5,719 bases of DNA from Kiritimatiellales bacterium (GTDB lineage: Bacteria; Verrucomicrobiota; Kiritimatiellia; Kiritimatiellales; Pontiellaceae): assembly GCA_015486775.1 (NCBI GenBank), contig WFRA01000020.1, positions 1-5,719 of the forward strand, written 5' to 3'. Under the pieces are notes generated by a model. That model ran no database searches and had not been told where the DNA came from. It saw nothing but the letters and a program-made list of their open reading frames with translations. Shown here piece after piece: positions 1-3,727 of the stretch (its first letter is position 1; every line of letters starts with the position of its first letter). Position numbers and translations under genes: made by a program.

Positions 1-1
1 C

Positions 2-637
2 ATCACCACCAGCCCGGTCAACATGCGCACCGTGGCTCGCAACATTGCCGCCGGCCTGGTCAAAAACGACCCCGCCGGCAAGGCCTTCTACGAGCAGCGG
101 CGCGATGCCTTCATCCGGCAGCTCGACGAGCATCTCTTCGGGAAAGAACTCGTGGACATGCTCGGCGGCGACACGCTGGCAGGGCTGACCGCCAAGGGGA
201 GCCTGCACAACTTTCTGGAGAGCCAGAAACTGGACGGGAAACCACTGATCGACCGCCTTGGCGGATGGATGAAGCAGATGGAGCCGCTGCGCGGCACGCC
301 CATCGTCACCTACCACAAAAACTGGGTCTATTTCACCCATCTGTTCGGCCTCGAAGAGGCGGGAACCATTGAACCCAAGCCCGGCATTCCGCCCTCCCCG
401 AAACACGTGCTTGAAGTGACCCGCCTCATGGAAGAGCGCCATATCGGCATCATCTTCGCCGCCAGCTATTTCGACCCCCAGAAGATCGATACCGTGGCCG
501 AACGGGTAGGCGCAAAATCCGTGGTCGTTCCCCCCTTTGTCGGCGGATCGCCAGACAGCAAAACCTACATTGACCTGATGAACCTCTGGGTCAAAAAACT
601 GACGGATGCCGCCGCTGCGGCTCCGACCGGGAAGTAG
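2..637 (+). CDS. Metal ABC transporter substrate-binding protein (ZnuA/TroA/PsaA family), 5' partial
   Basis: The reading frame is open from the first bases of the window and reads ITTSPVNMRTVARNI, which matches the family signature DPxNxxxxAxNI, so the start lies upstream and the ATG at 23 is internal. About 211 residues remain of a protein usually near 300 aa. The family is periplasmic or lipid-anchored and delivers Zn, Mn or Fe to an ABC permease. The YHKNW segment (His codon 314-316) matches the second conserved metal-ligand histidine of ZnuA-like proteins. The run EPKPGIPPSPKH and the following alternation resemble the C-lobe of the family, as does VVVPPFVGGSPDSKTY near the end. The third and fourth ligand positions of ZnuA/PsaA (Glu/His and Asp) are not obvious: the aligned stretch reads FAASYFDP. 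The metal therefore cannot be inferred. The gene ends 7 nt before the first permease, consistent with one operon. Confidence 0.9.
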   Translation: MTTSPVNMRTVARNIAAGLVKNDPAGKAFYEQRRDAFIRQLDEHLFGKELVDMLGGDTLAGLTAKGSLHNFLESQKLDGKPLIDRLGGWMKQMEPLRGTPIVTYHKNWVYFTHLFGLEEAGTIEPKPGIPPSPKHVLEVTRLMEERHIGIIFAASYFDPQKIDTVAERVGAKSVVVPPFVGGSPDSKTYIDLMNLWVKKLTDAAAAAPTGK

Positions 638-644
638 GCAACCC

Positions 645-1466
645 ATGAACGATGTCATCGGCTTCTTTGTCATGCAAGCCTCCCTGATTGGGGTTGTCCT
701 GCTGCTGCACACCTATCTCGGCCTGCATATCATCCGCCGGGGCATCATCTTCAGCGACCTGGTGCTCGACCAGCTCGCGGCATTCGGCGTCATGGCGGGG
801 GTCGGTCTCGGCATCCGCTATGGTTCGCCGGCATCCTACCTGGTGTCAACCGGGTTTGTCATTTTCGGCTGTATTCTGCTGGCGGTCCTGCGCCCCCGGA
901 ACCGGCAGATTCCCCGCGAGGCGGTTATTGGAATCCTCTATGGGGGCGCCCTCGTGGCGACCCTGCTGCTCTCCGACAAGCTGCAAAGCGGCGGCGATTT
1001 GGGAAAAACCATGACGGGTTCGATGCTCTGGGTCTCGTGGCCGCTGGTCTTCGCCACTATCGGGATCTATGCCGCGATCGCCCTATTCCATATCGTGGCG
1101 CGGAAACAGATCATCCGGCTGGCCGACACCCCGGAGCAGATGCGCCGCCGCGGCCTGTGGGAATTTCTCTTCTTTCTCACCCAGGGGCTCGTCACCATTC
1201 TCATCGTCCCGGTGGCCGGCGTGCTGCTGGCCTACGGGTTCCTGATGATTCCCGCCGCGATCGGCCTGCTCTTCAGCCGCCGCTGGCTTCCGGCCATGCT
1301 GATTGGCTGGGGTAGCGGCTTTGCCGCCTGCCTGCTGGGGCTCTATGGTTCCTACGCTTCCGACAGTCCCTACGGCCCCAGCCTGCTGCTGGCCATGGGG
1401 CTCTTTTTCGTGATTGCATTGGTGGTGCGCGCCCTGCGCCCCGCCCGCAGCACGGAGGTTGCATAA
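645..1466 (+). CDS. Metal ABC transporter permease, ABC-3 family, first subunit
   Basis: This is a 273-residue very hydrophobic protein with about eight membrane segments, the normal size for the ZnuB/TroC/MntB permease family. It forms the inner-membrane channel for metal brought by the upstream binding protein. Diagnostic stretches are LGLHIIRRGIIFSDLVLDQ near residue 25 and, in the C-terminal third, a charged cytoplasmic loop followed by LWEFLFFLTQG and VAGVLLAYGFLMIPAA. These correspond to the coupling-helix region and the conserved AGVLL...PA segment of the family. The ATG at 645 was chosen over the upstream ATG at 606 because the latter overlaps the binding-protein gene and adds a polar, unrelated peptide. 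AGG lies 6 nt before 645. The stop overlaps the next start by one base (TAATG), so the two permeases are probably translationally coupled. The gene is sequence-diverged from its neighbour, suggesting a heterodimer. Confidence 0.9.
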   Translation: MNDVIGFFVMQASLIGVVLLLHTYLGLHIIRRGIIFSDLVLDQLAAFGVMAGVGLGIRYGSPASYLVSTGFVIFGCILLAVLRPRNRQIPREAVIGILYGGALVATLLLSDKLQSGGDLGKTMTGSMLWVSWPLVFATIGIYAAIALFHIVARKQIIRLADTPEQMRRRGLWEFLFFLTQGLVTILIVPVAGVLLAYGFLMIPAAIGLLFSRRWLPAMLIGWGSGFAACLLGLYGSYASDSPYGPSLLLAMGLFFVIALVVRALRPARSTEVA

Positions 1467-2287
1467 TGAACCTGCTCGCCATGCTGTCCATTCCGTTCCT
1501 CTCCTGCGTCCTGCTCGCCGCCATCCTCGGCTACATCGGCATCCACGTCCTGAAACGCGAAGTCATTTTCATCGACATCGCCGTGGCTCAGATTGCGGCG
1601 CTCGGTGCCATCGGGGCTCACCTGATTCTGCACGTACCCGATGATTCGCCATTGACGCTCCTCTGCGGCATTGGCGCCACGGTGCTGGCCGCGCTCTTTT
1701 TCTCCACCATGCACCATTCCCGCAAAAACCAACTGCCCACCGAGGCGCTCATCGGCATCGCCTACGCCGTCGCCACGGCTGGCGCCCTCTTCGCCATTGG
1801 AAAGAGCACCGAAGGCCACACGCACATCCTTGAAATGCTCACCGGCACCCTGCTGTGGACTACCGGCGGCCAGCTTGCCCGGACCGCGGCCGCCCTTGTG
1901 TTTCCCAGCGCGCTGCTGATCCTGCTGCACCGGCCCCTCCAACGCCTTTCCGACGGCTATCAAGAGATAGAAAAAGGCAACCGTGCCGCCCTGCTCCGGG
2001 ACTTTCTCTTCTACATCCTCTGCGGCACCGTCATCACCCTTGCCGTTCGGCTGGCCGGCGTGGTGGTGGTCTTTTCCTTCCTGATCGTTCCGGCCACCTT
2101 TTCCGCGCTCTTTGCCGAAAAATGGGGGATGCGGTTCCTGCTCGCCTGGCTGGCGGGCATGCTGGCCTGTGCGGCCGGGCTTCTTTTCAGCTACTTTCTC
2201 GACTTTTCCGCCGGCGCATCCATCGCCCTCTTCCTCATCCTTATCCTCGCCGGGGGCGCCCTGGCCCGCGCTTTGCGCCGGGGGTGA
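1466..2287 (+). CDS. Metal ABC transporter permease, ABC-3 family, second subunit
   Basis: This is a 273-residue integral membrane protein of the same ABC-3 family as the preceding gene. It opens with two membrane helices around YIGIHVLKREVIFIDIAVAQ, the family's N-terminal signature. Near the end it carries DFLFYILCG, then VRLAGVVVVFSFLIVPA, the conserved C-terminal core. A loop with His pairs (MHHSRKN and GHTHI) sits where the first permease has no histidine. Such residues could contact metal, but that is speculation. GGAGG lies 7 nt before the ATG, and the start overlaps the stop of the preceding gene. Two unlike permeases in tandem recall TroC-TroD and YfeC-YfeD, where both form one translocation pore. 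This is the last gene of the operon. The next gene converges on it after 35 bp, and no clear hairpin plus T-run terminator is visible in that gap. Confidence 0.9.
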   Translation: MNLLAMLSIPFLSCVLLAAILGYIGIHVLKREVIFIDIAVAQIAALGAIGAHLILHVPDDSPLTLLCGIGATVLAALFFSTMHHSRKNQLPTEALIGIAYAVATAGALFAIGKSTEGHTHILEMLTGTLLWTTGGQLARTAAALVFPSALLILLHRPLQRLSDGYQEIEKGNRAALLRDFLFYILCGTVITLAVRLAGVVVVFSFLIVPATFSALFAEKWGMRFLLAWLAGMLACAAGLLFSYFLDFSAGASIALFLILILAGGALARALRRG

Positions 2288-2322
2288 TTCGCAGGGCGGG
2301 TTCGGCGTGGTCGTCGGCTGGT

Positions 2323-3222
2323 TCATAAACCCACTTCCTTTTCCTTCAACAGCCGTTCCAGCATACCGCCCGGCGATACATGCGGAACAAACCGCTCCTC
2401 CGCATGCTCAATCACAAACCGGTTTCGTTCTTCCGCCGCCGCCAAATTCCCATCCCGGTTGCGCATCTCCAGCAGGAGCATCCGGTTTTCCTCCAAGGCT
2501 GCCAGCACGGGCGGCATTGTTGCCGCCCCCTCAAGCCCCCAGGCTGGGCACGCAATCACACGTCGGCCTTTTTTCAGCAACCACTCGAGGATCTCTTTCT
2601 CCTTCGGCGAATGCCAGCCACCCAAATAAACATCCGCATCCGGAATATGTCCAATGTGCGGCGCATTCCGGCTGCACAGCACCCCCAATTTAGATGCATT
2701 CCACAACGCCGGGTTCCCGATTCCCCGTAATCCGCTCCCGAAATTCTGCACGCAGCGCCAGGGGTTCAGCCGAATATACTGCCGCACACGCTCCTCCGCC
2801 TCCAGCGAGCGCAAAATCCGCTCGTAATAATCGCGCTGCCAAATGCGCATTTTTTCCGAAACTGGGGCGACATGCGTGCCGCCCCTACGAATCCGGCGGC
2901 TCACCGATGCCTTGAATGCGCCGACCACATGCCCCAACTCGGAAATGCCTTTTCGAATGGAAATCAATCCATGGAAATGGTCGGGCATCACCACAAACTC
3001 CCCCGGAAAAACATCATCACGCACCTCGCCGCACCGATGCCACTCCTCGGCAATCATCTCGCGAAAGGGCGGTAAGGGCGACACGCATGTCGCCCCGGGC
3101 AAGCCTGTCGCCTTAAACTCCCGATGTGCGCACAGCGTCACAAAATACACCCCGCCGCCCGCATAATCATGCCCCTTCAGCCGGATGCTCCGCCGGTGGT
3201 GTATCTTTGGATCATAGCTCAT
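2323..3222 (-). CDS. REP-associated tyrosine transposase (Y1 HUH, RAYT type) fused to a SLOG/DprA-like domain
   Basis: The product has 299 residues. The first 160 or so match single-stranded-DNA transposases of the Y1_Tnp/RAYT group: YFVTLCAHRE (26-35), the HUH motif in VVMPDHFHGL (His82 and His84), and WQRDYYERIL (128-137) holding the candidate nucleophile Tyr132 or Tyr133, then QYIRLNP. RAYTs normally end near this point. Here about 130 more residues follow: GNPALWNASKLGVLCSR (169-185), GGWHSPKEKEILEWLL (201-216), CPAWGL, ENRMLL and EERNRFVIEHAEERFV...SPGG (264-286). This order resembles the Rossmann-like SLOG/DprA (Smf) fold. The family cuts and joins single-stranded REP hairpins; the tail could bind nucleotide or ssDNA (inference). 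I chose the ATG at 3222, where homology begins (MSYDPKIHHRRSIRLKGHDY) and AGGGG lies 4 nt upstream. The longer frame to 3399 would translate a palindrome and an unrelated leader. No frameshift or missing motif is seen, so the gene looks functional. Confidence 0.88.
   Translation of the reverse strand: MSYDPKIHHRRSIRLKGHDYAGGGVYFVTLCAHREFKATGLPGATCVSPLPPFREMIAEEWHRCGEVRDDVFPGEFVVMPDHFHGLISIRKGISELGHVVGAFKASVSRRIRRGGTHVAPVSEKMRIWQRDYYERILRSLEAEERVRQYIRLNPWRCVQNFGSGLRGIGNPALWNASKLGVLCSRNAPHIGHIPDADVYLGGWHSPKEKEILEWLLKKGRRVIACPAWGLEGAATMPPVLAALEENRMLLLEMRNRDGNLAAAEERNRFVIEHAEERFVPHVSPGGMLERLLKEKEVGL
2509..2529 (-). repeat. REP-like palindrome, copy D, inside the SLOG part of the RAYT gene
   Basis: Two perfect 8-nt arms, GGGCGGCA and TGCCGCCC, enclose a 4-nt loop, with one further G at the 5' foot on the minus strand. 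It is translated as GAATMPP (residues 232-238), just after CPAWGLE, in a place where SLOG proteins have a loop. It shares arm sequence with the copy in the gene's leader and differs from it only in the loop. Confidence 0.75.
2864..2885 (-). repeat. REP-like palindrome, copy C, inside the RAYT gene, with GTAG at its foot
   Basis: On the minus strand GGGGCGGCA, loop CGCA and TGTCGCCCC pair with a single G-T wobble, making this an intermediate between the GGC/GCC and GAC/GTC arm types. Minus-strand GTAG (2888-2885) abuts the stem; GTAG is the tetranucleotide that E. coli-type RAYTs read at the foot of REP hairpins. It encodes RGGTHVAP (residues 113-120), a loop just before the catalytic-Tyr motif. 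Confidence 0.8.
3076..3096 (-). repeat. REP-like palindrome, copy B, inside the RAYT gene
   Basis: Perfect 8-nt arms GGGCGACA and TGTCGCCC enclose a 4-nt loop. The stem differs from copies A and D by a paired G-C to A-T change at arm position 6, so pairing is kept. It encodes GATCVSP (residues 43-49) in the variable loop between the first conserved strand and the helix EMIAEEW. It is read one frame away from copy C. Confidence 0.8.
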
Positions 3223-3224
3223 AA

Positions 3225-3240
3225 CGCCCCTGTTCGGGCG
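3225..3240 (-). promoter_or_regulatory. Possible hairpin covering the RAYT ribosome-binding site
   Basis: In the transcript, CGCCC (3240-3236) can pair with GGGCG (3229-3225), closing a 6-nt loop. The second arm includes most of the AGGGG that serves as Shine-Dalgarno sequence 4 nt before the ATG. The first arm is also the 3' foot of palindrome A, so the two hairpins exclude each other. Only five GC pairs support it and function is inferred. Confidence 0.3.
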
Positions 3241-3256
3241 GCATTCTTGCCGCCCC
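3236..3256 (-). repeat. REP-like palindrome, copy A, in the leader of the RAYT gene
   Basis: Perfect arms GGGCGGCA and TGCCGCCC flank a 4-nt loop. The element ends 13 nt before the transposase ATG. As RNA it would form a strong hairpin next to the ribosome-binding region. It is the only one of the four copies outside the coding sequence, and so the most conventional position for a REP beside its RAYT. Confidence 0.8.
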
Positions 3257-3280
3257 GCTTTGTTGGAAAAATTCAAGTGC

Positions 3281-3309
3281 ATCTTATGAGGAATTGAGCC
3301 TCTCGACAA
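3281..3309 (-). promoter_or_regulatory. Candidate sigma-70-type promoter for the RAYT gene
   Basis: On the minus strand TTGTCG (3309-3304) and TAAGAT (3286-3281) are 17 nt apart, each with four of six consensus matches. Transcription would start near 3274, giving a leader of about 50 nt that includes palindrome A. The match is moderate and unproven. Confidence 0.35.
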
Positions 3310-3353
3310 GCGGATCGGCACGGCAATGCCGCTGGCCGATTTTCTAAAAATCG
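3309..3353. repeat. Nested inverted repeats in the divergent intergenic region
   Basis: ATCGGC (3314-3319) pairs with GCCGAT (3335-3340), enclosing CGGCA/TGCCG (3321-3330 region). An alternative stem joins AGCGG (3309-3313) with CCGCT (3329-3333). Directly after, CGATTTT (3337-3343) pairs with AAAATCG across three bases. The structures share bases and cannot all form together. They lie between the two divergent candidate promoters. The T-run is too poor for a confident terminator call; a protein-binding site or an insertion scar is also possible. Confidence 0.4.
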
Positions 3354-3356
3354 CCC

Positions 3357-3384
3357 TTGACGCACCCAGTTTTGGGTATATCTT
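3357..3384 (+). promoter_or_regulatory. Candidate promoter of the DUF134 relic
   Basis: TTGACG (3357-3362) is followed after 16 nt by TATCTT (3379-3384), inside a locally AT-rich stretch. A short hairpin ACCCA-GTTT-TGGGT (3364-3377) occupies the spacer and could be an operator. Downstream come GGAG (3413-3416) and an ATG at 3426, so expression signals of the broken gene appear preserved. Confidence 0.4.
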
Positions 3385-3425
3385 CACAACCAAAAGCAAA
3401 GAAAAACTTTTTGGAGAAGAGAAAA

Positions 3426-3563
3426 ATGGGCAGGCCGCATAGAGGGCGACAGATCGGGCACCAGCCGGATAGCACTTTTTTCAAGCCGGCGGGAGTTCCG
3501 GCACGGGAGCTGAAAACCACCACCATCTAGCTCGACGAGCTCGAAGCCATGCGGCTGGTGGAC
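3426..3563 (+). pseudogene. DUF134 (UPF0251) predicted DNA-binding protein, N-terminal remnant with an in-frame stop
   Basis: From the ATG at 3426, with GGAG nine bases upstream, the frame reads MGRPHRGRQIGHQPDSTFFK then PAGVPARELKTTTI, a TAG at 3528-3530, and LDELEAMRLVD. This follows the DUF134 pattern MxRPxKxRxI, FKPAGxPxREL, LDELEALRLxD in order and spacing. The family has about 100 to 150 aa and continues into a sigma-4-like helix-turn-helix. Here the helix-turn-helix is absent, because the sequence switches after codon 46 to transposase-like residues. The TAG can be explained by a single base change. Both the stop and the truncation argue that the gene is dead. Start and Shine-Dalgarno region remain intact, so decay may be recent. 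Recognition is from memory of the family motif. Confidence 0.7.
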
Positions 3564-3662
3564 GGCAAGGAGCACCCCTATTGGAGTGTCGCAGAAAGTA
3601 TTCGAACGAAGCGCGGAGTCCACCAGTGCCAGCTTCTCTATCTCGGCGAGATCAACGAACAG
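3561..3662 (+). pseudogene. IS1634-type (IS4 superfamily) transposase, N-terminal fragment
   Basis: DGKEHPYWSVAESIRTKRGV followed by HQCQLLYLGEINEQ matches the beginning of IS1634-group transposases, which start with a short basic segment, then (K)DGKxHxYWSxVExxR and VLYLGEIN. Only about 34 codons remain of a protein of roughly 450 to 600 aa, and neither the DDE catalytic residues nor terminal inverted repeats are seen. The fragment continues the DUF134 frame without a shift. After it, an unrecognised Thr/Pro/Asn-rich tail runs to a TAG at 3732-3734, overlapping the end of the convergent gene by a few bases. Residues 3663-3727 show nothing I can identify. Confidence 0.65.
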
Positions 3663-3727
3663 CCCGCCAACAAACAATCCACAAACCCACCCGCCAAAAC
3701 TTTATATCGACTCCCCGATCCACCTGC

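Noticed and set aside
2288..2322. A bidirectional terminator between the convergent permease and transposase genes.
   Set aside because: The 35-bp gap shows GC-rich sequence but no stable stem followed by a T-run on either strand.
1370..2326. A 318-codon open frame on the minus strand opposite the second permease.
   Set aside because: It is the antisense shadow of a clear membrane protein gene. Its translation is a low-complexity Gly/Glu/Asp-rich string with no domain pattern.
2509..3256. The four palindromes as a CRISPR array.
   Set aside because: Spacing is irregular (about 150 to 340 bp), copies are diverged and 21 nt long, and three lie in a coding frame. No cas gene is nearby.
3223..3399. 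A 59-codon N-terminal extension of the transposase from an ATG at 3399.
   Set aside because: Family homology starts at MSYDPK (3222). The extension has no similarity I recognise, would run through palindrome A and the candidate promoter, and has a weaker start context.
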